DNA of 15,599 nucleotides from Syntrophaceae bacterium (GTDB lineage Bacteria > Desulfobacterota > Syntrophia > Syntrophales > UBA2185). The stretch's first letter is position 1, and each line of letters opens with the position of its first letter. Below are positions 1 to 6,293 of this stretch, in pieces. The DNA lies in NCBI GenBank assembly GCA_003508565.1, contig DNUI01000075.1:1-15599 (forward strand). The letters are read 5' to 3'. The position numbers and the translations under genes were made by a program. Below the pieces are notes generated by a model. It was not told the origin of the DNA, did not search any database, and worked only from the letters and a program-made list of their open reading frames with translations.

Positions 1-649
1 TGTCCAGGTTTGACATGATCTTGACCCGGGACACAATAGGGGACCGGTACTCGTAGGGGAGCGTTTTATAGGGGATACATTCACCGTCTATCCGGAACCG
101 TACATTGACGACGTGGTCTTTTATATCGGGTTCAATATGGATGTCCGAAGCACGCCGGACATAGGCTTCGTGGATGAGATCGTTGACGAGATTGATAATA
201 ATCTTGCTGTCTGCCTCGGAAACAGCGGGTTGCTCCTCCTTGACCGCTTCCCCTTCTCCGGCACCATTCGTCATTTTGCTCGAGGAAAGGGGCTCGCCGG
301 TATCGTCAATACCATAGAAGTGGTCGATAAACTTCAGGATGTCAGCCTTTGAGGCCACGCAGTATTCTATTGCCTTTGTTTTGAAAAGATTTTCGATCAT
401 ATCCCGTTTCAGGATATTTCCGGGATCATCGACAACCACCGTGATTCTCCCTTCTCGATGCTCCAGGGGCACCCAGAGTTCACGGCGAAGATACTCGTAC
501 TTCAACGTGTTGAGCAGATTTATCGGAATGACAGTGCTCGAATTGAAGATGACCGTACGGCATACGGCTGGTGCATACGGTTCTTTCACAACACCATGCC
601 GGCCGGACACCGCTGATGTAACTTGTTCCGCTGGCTTTTGGCTTTTCAT
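1..649 (-). CDS. GspE/PilB-family secretion or type IV pilus assembly ATPase, N-terminal part (runs off left edge)
   Basis: The visible part is 216 residues from an ATG at 649, and the frame is still open at base 1. Residues about 37-112 resemble the MshEN/T2SSE N-terminal domain that anchors such ATPases to the inner-membrane platform. A Gly/Glu-rich linker follows (about 113-145). The hexameric ATPase part then begins, with the family signature RASDIHIEP (166-174) and VRFRIDGE (183-190). The visible end, MSNLD, is where this family normally continues into the ERRLPQDGR region. The Walker motifs and tetracysteine zinc site would lie outside the window. The family hydrolyses ATP at the cytoplasmic face to drive pilus or pseudopilus assembly. 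A GAGG ribosome site lies 7-8 nt before the start. The gene is divergent from korD. I cannot tell type II secretion from type IV pilus from this part alone. Confidence 0.9.
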   Translation of the reverse strand, partial: MKSQKPAEQVTSAVSGRHGVVKEPYAPAVCRTVIFNSSTVIPINLLNTLKYEYLRRELWVPLEHREGRITVVVDDPGNILKRDMIENLFKTKAIEYCVASKADILKFIDHFYGIDDTGEPLSSSKMTNGAGEGEAVKEEQPAVSEADSKIIINLVNDLIHEAYVRRASDIHIEPDIKDHVVNVRFRIDGECIPYKTLPYEYRSPIVSRVKIMSNLD

Positions 650-709
650 CTCGTAAACCTCACCACACGACATGCGTATTTCATGTGACCGCTTTCAATA
701 TTTGTGCAT

Positions 710-737
710 TTTATATGAACAATGAACAAAATAACAA
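710..737 (-). promoter_or_regulatory. Probable sigma70-type promoter of the GspE/PilB-like gene
   Basis: Read on the minus strand, TTGTTA (737-732) and TATAAA (715-710) are separated by 16 bp. They lie about 60 nt upstream of the ATG at 649, in the AT-rich gap between the divergent ATPase gene and korD. Identified by eye from hexamer match only. The rest of the 650-800 gap shows no gene. I found no equally good promoter for the kor operon; a TTGACG at 782-787 lacks a good -10 partner. Confidence 0.45.
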
Positions 738-800
738 GGTAATAGTTGTGTATCCTCAAATAACCATAGCGAAAAACTGTCTTGACGGAACGACCCCATC

Positions 801-1160
801 ATGATAGTGAGCGCGCGTGTAGTATGGCCATCAATGGAATATGCCGTGACAGACCTCCGGATTATACAAGAGTTCGTAAAAAGAGATGCCACCGTGACAG
901 GTAAATCCAGGCTTCCTGCCGAAGGAAAATCAAAAAAAAGTAAAAAACATTATGATCCTGTCATCATCAGTGCATGGTGTAAAGCATGCGGTATTTGCAG
1001 TGAGTTCTGCCCCAAAAAAGTCATTGGCTTAAACGATATGGGCGCACCTGTCATTGAACGTCCCGATGAGTGTATCGGATGCCGTTTTTGCGAATTACAC
1101 TGTCCGGATTTTGCAATCACGGTGAAGGAACGCAAACCAGTCGGGAATACCAAATCATGA
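801..1160 (+). CDS. korD: 2-oxoacid:ferredoxin oxidoreductase delta subunit (2x[4Fe-4S] ferredoxin)
   Basis: This small ferredoxin subunit passes electrons from the catalytic alpha/beta subunits to external ferredoxin. It carries two classical 4Fe-4S motifs: Cys60-x2-Cys63-x2-Cys66-x3-Cys70-Pro and Cys91-x2-Cys94-x2-Cys97-x3-Cys101-Pro. Its last codon overlaps the korA start (ATGA at 1157-1160), so the two are translationally coupled. The start is uncertain. The ATG at 801 gives 119 aa with only a distant GGA upstream, and its first 50 or so residues look unlike any ferredoxin. An in-frame GTG at 894, with GAG 8 nt upstream, would give 88 aa, closer to the usual size of KorD and PorD subunits. 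Being first in the operon, it fixes the kor gene order as D-A-B-C. Assignment to 2-oxoglutarate rather than 2-oxoisovalerate or another 2-oxoacid rests on gene order and the A/B motifs. Confidence 0.88.
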   Translation: MIVSARVVWPSMEYAVTDLRIIQEFVKRDATVTGKSRLPAEGKSKKSKKHYDPVIISAWCKACGICSEFCPKKVIGLNDMGAPVIERPDECIGCRFCELHCPDFAITVKERKPVGNTKS

Positions 1161-2308
1161 ACCGCACAGGAGCTAAGAGAAAGAACATACTGCTGATGCA
1201 AGGCAATGAAGCGATCGTAGAAGGTGCCCTGGCAGCAGGATGCCGCTTTTTTGCAGGGTATCCCATCACCCCCGCCTCTGAAATCAGCGAAGGGATGTCT
1301 ATCCGGCTGCCACAGATGGACGGCACGTTTATTCAAATGGAAGACGAGATCGCCAGTATAGGCGCAGTCATTGGTGCGTCTCTCGCCGGCGTCAAGAGCA
1401 TGACGGCGACAAGCGGTCCCGGCTTTTCCCTCATGCAGGAAAACATCGGATTTGCATGTATGGCGGAAGTGCCCTGCGTCATCGTCAATGTAATGCGCGG
1501 CGGGCCCAGCACAGGATTACCCACGCACCCCTCTCAGGGTGATGTAATGCAGGCACGCTGGGGGACTCACGGGGATCATCCCATTATTGTCCTTGCCGTT
1601 TCCACAGTGCGTGATTCTTTTGAAATCACTGTTGAGGCCTTTAATTTATCGGAGAAATACCGTGTTCCCGTGATCATCCTGTCCGACGAAGCAGTTGCCC
1701 ATACCCGGGAAACGGTCACAATGCCCTCTCCCGAGGAAATCAAGATCATTGATCGCATCAAACCTGAAATGCCTCCGGAATGGTATATACCATATGAAGT
1801 TACGAGCACAGGAGTGCCGCCTATGGCGGTTTTTGGAGAGGGGTATCCTTATCATATCACAGGTCTCTCACACGATGTCCGTGGCTTTCCCACCCAGAGA
1901 CCGGATGAGACAGATGAATTGATAAGACGCCTTTATCGTAAAATTACTCAGGGTTTTCATGAGATTCAGAAGATCAAATCATTCATGATGGGAGATGCGG
2001 AAATCGCCGTCATCGCGTATGGTTCCGTAACCCGTTCCGCCCGCCAGGCAGTCCTTGATGTCCGCCAACTGGGTATCCGCGCGGGACTTTTACAGCTTGT
2101 GACCCTGTTTCCCTTCCCTCGAGAGTCTGTGGAGACCGTTCTTAACCAGTGCCGGGCCGTGCTGGTACCCGAAATGAATCTGGGACAGATCAGCAGGGAA
2201 GTGAAACGAGTGAATCAGAAAGATACACGGGTAACTACATACAACCGTGTCGACGGCCAATTGATTACCCCAGAAGAAATTTATAGCCAGCTGATACAGA
2301 TGAAATGA
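1157..2308 (+). CDS. korA: 2-oxoacid (probably 2-oxoglutarate):ferredoxin oxidoreductase alpha subunit
   Basis: The 383-residue alpha subunit holds the pyrimidine-binding and transketolase C-terminal-like domains of the OFOR family. Visible motifs are GNEAIVEGAL near the start, the family YPITP motif (35-39), MEDEIASIGA (61-70), TSGPGFSLM (85-93) and the stretch NVMRGGPSTGLPT with QGDVMQARWGTHGDH (111-141), which is typical of KorA-type alpha subunits. The enzyme oxidises a 2-oxoacid with CoA to acyl-CoA, CO2 and reduced ferredoxin, or runs in reverse to fix CO2. The ATG at 1157 is chosen because it overlaps the korD stop and gives the expected N-terminus; the frame stays open to 1070, but that extension encodes part of korD in another frame. 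KorB follows after 7 nt. Substrate is inferred; VorB and related alpha subunits share most of these motifs. Confidence 0.93.
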   Translation: MNRTGAKRKNILLMQGNEAIVEGALAAGCRFFAGYPITPASEISEGMSIRLPQMDGTFIQMEDEIASIGAVIGASLAGVKSMTATSGPGFSLMQENIGFACMAEVPCVIVNVMRGGPSTGLPTHPSQGDVMQARWGTHGDHPIIVLAVSTVRDSFEITVEAFNLSEKYRVPVIILSDEAVAHTRETVTMPSPEEIKIIDRIKPEMPPEWYIPYEVTSTGVPPMAVFGEGYPYHITGLSHDVRGFPTQRPDETDELIRRLYRKITQGFHEIQKIKSFMMGDAEIAVIAYGSVTRSARQAVLDVRQLGIRAGLLQLVTLFPFPRESVETVLNQCRAVLVPEMNLGQISREVKRVNQKDTRVTTYNRVDGQLITPEEIYSQLIQMK

Positions 2309-2315
2309 GAGACTA

Positions 2316-3155
2316 GTGCCTGAAGAAATAACCAGATTAACACATAAATACTTACGCCATGACAAGAAATTTCCTCATATCTGGTGTCCGGGCTGTGGAA
2401 ACGGAATCGTATTGGGTTCGCTCATCCGGGCCATAGACCGATCAGGTTTGCACAAAGATGACGTTGTCCTGGTGTCGGGCATCGGGTGCTCGGGCCGCAT
2501 GACAGTATACGCGGATTTCAACACATTGCACACTACCCACGGACGCGCGTTAACGTTCGCCACCGGCATTAAGCTGGCAAAAAATTCCCTGCATGTTATT
2601 GTTATCATGGGGGATGGTGATGCAACGGCAATTGGCGGTAACCATTTTATTCATGCGGCGCGAAGAAATATGGATTTGACTGCCATAATCATAAACAACC
2701 AGATATATGGAATGACAGGGGGCCAGCAATCCCCCACAACACCGTATGGGAGCATGACAACCACCACCCCGTACGGGCATATCGAAAATGCCTTTTCCAT
2801 ATCGGAATTAGCGATGGTTGCCGGGGCATCCTTCGTCGGCCGCGGAACAGTATTTCATGTACAGCTTCTGGATAGTCTGATAGAGAGAGCGATACAAAAA
2901 AAGGGGTTCAGCGTGGTAGAGATCTTATCTAACTGCCATGTTCAGTTCGGAAGACGAAATAAGATGGGGTCCCCGGTAAAAATGATGAAATGGTTTCAGG
3001 AACACGCGGTAACGATGCAAAAAGCGAAACAGATGAACACTGAGGATTTGGAAGGTAACGTCACTATCGGCGTCCTCACGGACTCAGATAAGCCTTCCTA
3101 CCTGGAGAAATATCAACTAGTTCAAGAACAGGCGAAGGCATCGTTAAAAAAGTAA
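2316..3155 (+). CDS. korB: 2-oxoacid (probably 2-oxoglutarate):ferredoxin oxidoreductase beta subunit
   Basis: The 279-residue beta subunit binds thiamine diphosphate and the catalytic-core 4Fe-4S cluster. The ThDP/Mg signature GDGDATAIGGNH (99-110) through INNQIYGMTGGQ (126-137) is intact. Four cysteines fit the known cluster ligands of the family: Cys24 and Cys27 in CPGCGNG, Cys58 in GIGCSG, and Cys207 in SNCH. THGRALTFATGIKLA (74-88) is also characteristic. The start is a GTG at 2316, 7 nt after the korA stop, with a GAGA-type ribosome site inside the korA end. This start gives the usual N-terminal lead into the HIWCPGCG motif. It would form the active-site dimer with KorA. Confidence 0.94.
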   Translation: MPEEITRLTHKYLRHDKKFPHIWCPGCGNGIVLGSLIRAIDRSGLHKDDVVLVSGIGCSGRMTVYADFNTLHTTHGRALTFATGIKLAKNSLHVIVIMGDGDATAIGGNHFIHAARRNMDLTAIIINNQIYGMTGGQQSPTTPYGSMTTTTPYGHIENAFSISELAMVAGASFVGRGTVFHVQLLDSLIERAIQKKGFSVVEILSNCHVQFGRRNKMGSPVKMMKWFQEHAVTMQKAKQMNTEDLEGNVTIGVLTDSDKPSYLEKYQLVQEQAKASLKK

Positions 3156-3192
3156 TTTCTGTTTAAGAACACTCTATGAGGACTGAGAAAAC

Positions 3193-3780
3193 ATGATTGA
3201 AAATGATTATCGTAACGAAATTCGCTTTTGCGGCTCCGGCGGCCAGGGTATTATTATGGCCGCAATCGTCCTTGCCGAAGCGGCGGGAGTTTATGACGGC
3301 AAGTATGTGTGTCAGACCCAGAGCTATGGCCCGGAAGCCAGAGGTGGAACCTGCAAGGCCGATGTTGTGATAAGCAGCAAAGAAATTGATTATCCTAAAG
3401 CATCCCGCCCGACACTGCTTGTGGCAATGAACCAGGCATCCTGCGACAAGTATTTTCTGGATCTTAACCCCAAGGGGTTATTGATCGTAGATACCACGTA
3501 CGTCAAAAAAGTCCCCACGGGAAGGGTGGCCGCTCTCCCCTTTACACGCATTGCGCGGCAGGAAACAGGTAATACGATGGCAGCGAACATGGTGGCGTTG
3601 GGAGCTTTTGGTCACTTGTATAAGAACGTAACTGCAAAAAGCCTGGAAGATGCCCTCATGGCGAGGGTTCCTAAAGGGACAGAGGAGGTAAATCTTCTGG
3701 CGTTGCGCGCGGGCATGGATGCGGCGAAACACCTCGATTTATGCGCATTACCACAGCTCGTAAGAGAAGAAGAGGTATAG
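3193..3780 (+). CDS. korC: 2-oxoacid:ferredoxin oxidoreductase gamma subunit
   Basis: The 195-residue protein has the CoA-binding gamma domain of 2-oxoacid:acceptor oxidoreductases. Key motifs are FCGSGGQGI (12-20), where the glycine-rich loop contacts CoA, and QSYGPEARGG (43-52), both hallmarks of POR/KOR gamma subunits. Its length is normal for a free-standing gamma subunit; in other OFORs this domain is fused to alpha. It starts 37 nt after korB with GAGGA upstream of the ATG and is the last gene of the operon, closed by the hairpin at 3819-3857. With korD, korA and korB it completes a four-subunit enzyme. Such enzymes serve reductive or oxidative 2-oxoglutarate metabolism in anaerobes; direction cannot be read from sequence. 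Confidence 0.93.
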   Translation: MIENDYRNEIRFCGSGGQGIIMAAIVLAEAAGVYDGKYVCQTQSYGPEARGGTCKADVVISSKEIDYPKASRPTLLVAMNQASCDKYFLDLNPKGLLIVDTTYVKKVPTGRVAALPFTRIARQETGNTMAANMVALGAFGHLYKNVTAKSLEDALMARVPKGTEEVNLLALRAGMDAAKHLDLCALPQLVREEEV

Positions 3781-3818
3781 GAACAATGTAACACGGCAGG
3801 ATCTCGTGTGCATGAAAC

Positions 3819-3857
3819 TTCAAAAGGGGCTTCTGATTTCTCAGAGCCCCTTTTGAA
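3819..3857. terminator. Bidirectional intrinsic terminator between korC and the convergent Lys-rich gene
   Basis: A perfect 13-bp inverted repeat (TTCAAAAGGGGCT at 3819-3831 and its complement at 3845-3857) encloses an inner CTGA/TCAG stem with a 4-base loop and one bulged T. The A and T runs at the stem ends give a U-rich tail in both directions, as expected between the convergent korC and the gene at 3891-4130. Confidence 0.85.
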
Positions 3858-3890
3858 GAATTGCGTATAATCAGACTAAGATTACACAGC

Positions 3891-4130
3891 TTATTTCTTT
3901 TCTGGTGCCGGCGGAACTGGCTCGTCTTTCTTTTCCTTCTTTTCCTTCTTTTCCTTCTTCGCCTTCGGAGCCTTCTTAGCCTTCTTAGCTTTCTTCTTCT
4001 CTGGTGCTTTCACCTCTTCTGCCGCCTTCTTCTCATCAGCCTTCGGAGCCGGAGCACCCTGTGCGAAGCAGAGACCGGATACTGAAAGTGCAAAGAGAAT
4101 AGAAATAATAATTGACATCAGTTTCTTCAT
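3891..4130 (-). CDS. Small exported Lys/Glu-rich protein
   Basis: The 79-residue product has a clear signal peptide: MKK, a hydrophobic core (about 5-19) and a likely signal peptidase I site after CFA (near residue 24). The mature part of about 55 residues is almost wholly Lys, Ala, Glu and Pro, with AKKAKKAPKAKK and KKEKKEKKEKK runs, ending in a Pro/Glu tail. It contains no Cys after the signal peptide and no recognisable domain, so it is probably disordered. The ATG at 4130 has an excellent GGAGGTGA ribosome site 5 nt away; the frame stays open to 4208, but that start lacks this site and would bury the signal peptide. Function is unknown; a highly basic periplasmic or surface protein binding acidic polymers is conceivable but not shown. 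Confidence 0.78.
   Translation of the reverse strand: MKKLMSIIISILFALSVSGLCFAQGAPAPKADEKKAAEEVKAPEKKKAKKAKKAPKAKKEKKEKKEKKDEPVPPAPEKK
3928..3960 (-). repeat. 9-bp in-frame tandem repeat encoding Lys-Lys-Glu
   Basis: Three perfect copies of TTCTTTTCC (3928-3936, 3937-3945, 3946-3954) plus a partial copy. On the coding strand each unit reads as Lys-Lys-Glu. Because the unit is a multiple of three, replication slippage would change protein length without breaking the frame. Confidence 0.85.
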
Positions 4131-4266
4131 TCGTTTCACCTCCTTTCGCGTGGTTTGCCTTATTGATAGCAAGTTCTGTTCCACACCATGAAAAATATAA
4201 GTTGTCATGTAATAACAACACGTTAAAGGAATGTTAAGGGAGAATCATTCTGTTTCATTGAGGAAG

Positions 4267-4295
4267 TATTCCCCTTTCTTTGGGGAATAATTCCC
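4267..4295. other. Two overlapping inverted repeats downstream of the nitroreductase gene
   Basis: TATTCCCC (4267-4274) pairs perfectly with GGGGAATA (4282-4289) across a 7-base loop. The same GGGAA block also pairs with TTCCC at 4291-4295 in GGGAATAATTCCC (4283-4295). The first hairpin could be a 3' end for the nitroreductase transcript, but no U-run follows in that direction. The remainder of the 4131-4323 gap, upstream of the Lys-rich gene, shows no gene and no promoter I would defend. Confidence 0.4.
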
Positions 4296-4323
4296 TAATG
4301 GTGAGATGCAACGAGGCTGCTCA

Positions 4324-4833
4324 TTACCACTTGTTGTAGTGTATTCGCGAGGCATTGAATCGCATAGCAGGCGGTTTTTCCTCTGCAGGATAACCGATGG
4401 GGATTATCGCGAGGGGAACCACATGGTCAGGAATGCCCAGAAGTGCCCGCATGCCCGCAACACGCTCAGCTCTCGGATAGAGACCGAGCCATACTGCCCC
4501 TAATTCTTTTGCATGAACCGCAACCAGGATATTTTCTGTTGCAGCGGAGCAATCCTGTACCCAAAAATCCTTGTGTTGTTCCAATTCCAGGTCACCACAC
4601 ACAAGAATTGCTACGGAAGCCATCTTTAAGGCATGAGAATAGGGGTGAAAGTTGGGTATTTCATCCAGTATTTCCCGATTATTGATTACCACAAAATGCC
4701 ATGGCTGTTGGTTGCCTGCCGAGGGAGCGCTCATGGCAGCATCTAATATTTCCTTCAATACCTTCTCCGGTACCGGTTCTTTTGTATATTTACGAATACT
4801 TCTTCTGGAAAGAATCGCATCCATCGCGTCCAT
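4324..4833 (-). CDS. Nitroreductase-family FMN-dependent oxidoreductase
   Basis: The 169-residue protein matches the short nitroreductase fold. It has an N-terminal MDAILSRRSIRKYT with the FMN-phosphate-binding RRSIR (10-14), PSAGNQQPW (37-45) contacting flavin, a central DCSAATENI helix (94-102), and GLYPRAERV plus IIPIGYPAEEKP (143-154) near the C-terminus. Such proteins use NAD(P)H to reduce nitro compounds, quinones, flavins or enones; the natural substrate here cannot be told. It lies 19 nt downstream of the DUF2845 gene on the same strand, with GAGG upstream of the ATG, so co-transcription is likely. Its length is typical of the small anaerobe-type members. Confidence 0.9.
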   Translation of the reverse strand: MDAMDAILSRRSIRKYTKEPVPEKVLKEILDAAMSAPSAGNQQPWHFVVINNREILDEIPNFHPYSHALKMASVAILVCGDLELEQHKDFWVQDCSAATENILVAVHAKELGAVWLGLYPRAERVAGMRALLGIPDHVVPLAIIPIGYPAEEKPPAMRFNASRIHYNKW

Positions 4834-4852
4834 ATGTGTTCCCTCATTTCTC

Positions 4853-5239
4853 CTAACGGCCCCGGCAATGAGAGGTACCTTTACCGTAACCCTCCGTTTC
4901 TTCGCTTTTCAGCGTGCCTCCTTCAAAGGTAAGGACATAAATAAAATCATTATCTCCACAATTATAATACCACTTTTCTATCGGTTTGGTTTTTGCGTGT
5001 ACTGTTGTGTGTGGAGCAGCACGTTCTTTATCTCTTGTTCTTTCAGCCTTTCTATGCTGTCCGGCCTTTTTCTTCGTACCTGCCTTTTCCTTTGACGTGG
5101 GCTTGCCGCACTCGAAAAGCACCCTTGCTTTGGAATCACCGGTACTGACAACACCGCTGCCACATCGAAAGGCCCAACAATCAACAGATGTTGCAAGGAA
5201 GATGAGCAGGGCAGATATGGAAATAGCTGTTTTTATCAT
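4853..5239 (-). CDS. Exported DUF2845-family protein with a basic insert
   Basis: The 128-residue product has a signal peptide (about 1-23, ending near CWA). The DUF2845 pattern follows: RCGSGVVSTGDSKARVLFECGKPT (read as two adjoining parts, 25-37 and 38-48) and then EKWYYNCGDNDFIYVLTFEGG (88-108), with a GYGKG end. Its cysteines Cys26, Cys44, Cys94 and Cys125 may form disulfides in the periplasm. Between the two conserved halves lies an unusually basic stretch of about 38 residues (50-87), rich in Lys and Arg. The family has no established function. GAGG lies 9 nt before the ATG. It is upstream of the nitroreductase gene with a 19-nt gap. The 5240-5359 gap upstream holds only hairpins. Confidence 0.82.
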   Translation of the reverse strand: MIKTAISISALLIFLATSVDCWAFRCGSGVVSTGDSKARVLFECGKPTSKEKAGTKKKAGQHRKAERTRDKERAAPHTTVHAKTKPIEKWYYNCGDNDFIYVLTFEGGTLKSEETEGYGKGTSHCRGR

Positions 5240-5294
5240 CGCAACGGCCTCTTACAATTGCTGATCACATCCGAAATACAACATACCTTATAGC

Positions 5295-5342
5295 GCAGGC
5301 GTACGTATACACCTGCTGCTTCATTCCAAAAGCTTGAAGCAG
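5295..5342 (-). terminator. Two tandem hairpins after the zinc-ribbon gene
   Basis: GCAGG (5295-5299) pairs with CCTGC (5312-5316), with an inner GTA/TAC stem and a CGTA loop. Immediately next, CTGCTTCA (5316-5323) pairs perfectly with TGAAGCAG (5335-5342) over an 11-base loop. They lie 18 nt beyond the stop of the FmdB-type gene. There is no clear U-run, so this may be a processing or attenuation structure rather than a true terminator. Confidence 0.4.
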
Positions 5343-5359
5343 ATACTCAAGATACTGTG

Positions 5360-5524
5360 TTAGCTTTTCCTGCTGGTTTTAGCCGTGAATAGGGAGATAA
5401 GCTGTTTTACCTTCTTGCTCTTACATTTCGGACATGTAACTTTACTTTTTTCATGTTCCTTGAAACTCTGTATCAAGGAAAACTCTTTTTTGCAGGTTTG
5501 ACAGAGATACTCATACGTTGGCAT
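5360..5524 (-). CDS. FmdB-type small zinc-ribbon protein
   Basis: This short gene encodes 54 residues starting MPTYEYLCQTCKKEF. The two CxxC pairs (Cys8-x2-Cys11 and Cys31-x2-Cys34, in CPKCKSKKVKQL) form the zinc ribbon of the FmdB family, whose founder was proposed as a regulator of formamidase and amide genes. The MPTYEYxCxxC N-terminus is near-invariant in the family. GGAGG lies 7 nt before the ATG at 5524, and a near-consensus promoter lies just upstream (5574-5601). The C-terminus is short and basic. Biological role in this organism is unknown; binding nucleic acid or a protein partner is possible. Confidence 0.88.
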   Translation of the reverse strand: MPTYEYLCQTCKKEFSLIQSFKEHEKSKVTCPKCKSKKVKQLISLFTAKTSRKS

Positions 5525-5563
5525 ATTTTTTCCTCCATAAAAAAATTTGTTCTTATTGCTTTT

Positions 5564-5601
5564 TTACAATAGTATTGTAATGAAATGGGATATATTGTCA
5601 A
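5564..5601 (-). promoter_or_regulatory. Promoter of the FmdB-type gene with a palindromic operator over the -10
   Basis: On the minus strand TTGACA (5601-5596) and TACAAT (5579-5574) are 16 bp apart, giving 6/6 and 5/6 matches to sigma70 consensus. The -10 lies inside a perfect palindrome, TTACAAT-AGT-ATTGTAA (5564-5580). A dimeric repressor bound there would block RNA polymerase. The divergent flavodoxin gene starts 98 bp beyond and may share the control; a TTGTCA at 5595-5600 is a plus-strand -35 candidate without a convincing -10. Confidence 0.65.
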
Positions 5602-5677
5602 GCACTGTAGATGTAAAAAATAAAAAAATGTTCCACACCTTGCGTCTCTCATCCCCTCTGCCTGTCAGAAAGGAGAT

Positions 5678-6142
5678 ATGAACACGATGACAAGAATATT
5701 AATTATATATCACTCACAAACAGGAACCACTGAAAAGATGGCGCAGGCCGTGGCAGAGGGAGTCCTGATCATCGAAAATGCGGTAGCCATACTGAAGAAG
5801 GCCCGGGATGCGACCCTTGATGATCTTTTGGGAGCGGACGGCGTGGCCATTGGTACACCGGAAAACTTCGGTTACATGTCGGGCATGGTCAAGGATTTTT
5901 TTGACAGGACATTTTACGGAGCCCAGGATAAAGTCTTCCGAAAGCCCTATGTCATCTTTATAAGCGCGGGAAACGACGGTACAGGCGCCCTGAGAGCCAT
6001 CGAACGGATTGCGCAGGGCTACAAGTTCAAACTCGTGTATGATCCTGTCATCTCCCGGGGGACGCTCACCAAAGATGATCTTGTAAGGTGTCGAGAGCTG
6101 GGAAGTATCCTCGCAGCCGGTTGTCAGACGGGGATATACTGA
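5678..6142 (+). CDS. Flavodoxin-family protein
   Basis: The 154-residue protein begins with a beta strand and phosphate loop, RILIIYHSQTGTTEKMA (6-22), which binds the FMN phosphate. GTPENFGYMSGMVKDFFDR (59-77) is the second flavin loop, of the type seen in WrbA- and NAD(P)H-quinone-reductase-like flavodoxins. YVIFISAGNDGTGAL (91-105) forms the third. It is probably a cytoplasmic FMN electron carrier or small flavoprotein reductase. The ATG at 5678 has AGGAG only 2 nt upstream, which is too close; the ATG at 5687 has it at 11 nt and would give 151 aa starting MTRILII, so the true start may be 5687. The gene stands alone on the plus strand, convergent with the PurF-like gene. Confidence 0.88.
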   Translation: MNTMTRILIIYHSQTGTTEKMAQAVAEGVLIIENAVAILKKARDATLDDLLGADGVAIGTPENFGYMSGMVKDFFDRTFYGAQDKVFRKPYVIFISAGNDGTGALRAIERIAQGYKFKLVYDPVISRGTLTKDDLVRCRELGSILAAGCQTGIY

Positions 6143-6149
6143 TGTGTTA

Positions 6150-6203
6150 GGTCAAGTACACCATCGGCTAAAACCGATAGCGTGAGGATTCAAGGGGTCA
6201 AGT
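6150..6203. repeat. Short spaced direct repeat with a small hairpin
   Basis: GGTCAAGT occurs at 6150-6157 and 6196-6203, flanking the small hairpin ATCGG/CCGAT (6163-6178). On the minus strand the right copy reads TTGACCCC followed by TTGAATCC, two similar 8-base units that resemble the start of an intergenic tandem repeat. The remainder of the 6143-6293 gap has no gene, and I see no convincing terminator for either convergent neighbour. Confidence 0.3.
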
Positions 6204-6293
6204 GATGAGAGATTTTTCTACCAGTTCCGGAGTGGGACAATAAAGAATTCTGTTTTGCATGGATATTGTTCAGGACGTTGTTACACGTTGCAC

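Noticed and set aside
1070..1156. 29-residue N-terminal extension of KorA
   Set aside because: It overlaps the second Fe-S motif of korD in another frame; the ATG at 1157 overlaps the korD stop as in coupled genes.
4131..4208. 26-residue N-terminal extension of the Lys-rich protein
   Set aside because: It would mask the signal peptide and lies upstream of a near-perfect ribosome site for the ATG at 4130.
6163..6178. ATCGG/CCGAT hairpin as terminator for the flavodoxin gene
   Set aside because: Only 5 bp of stem and no U-run follows; too weak to call.
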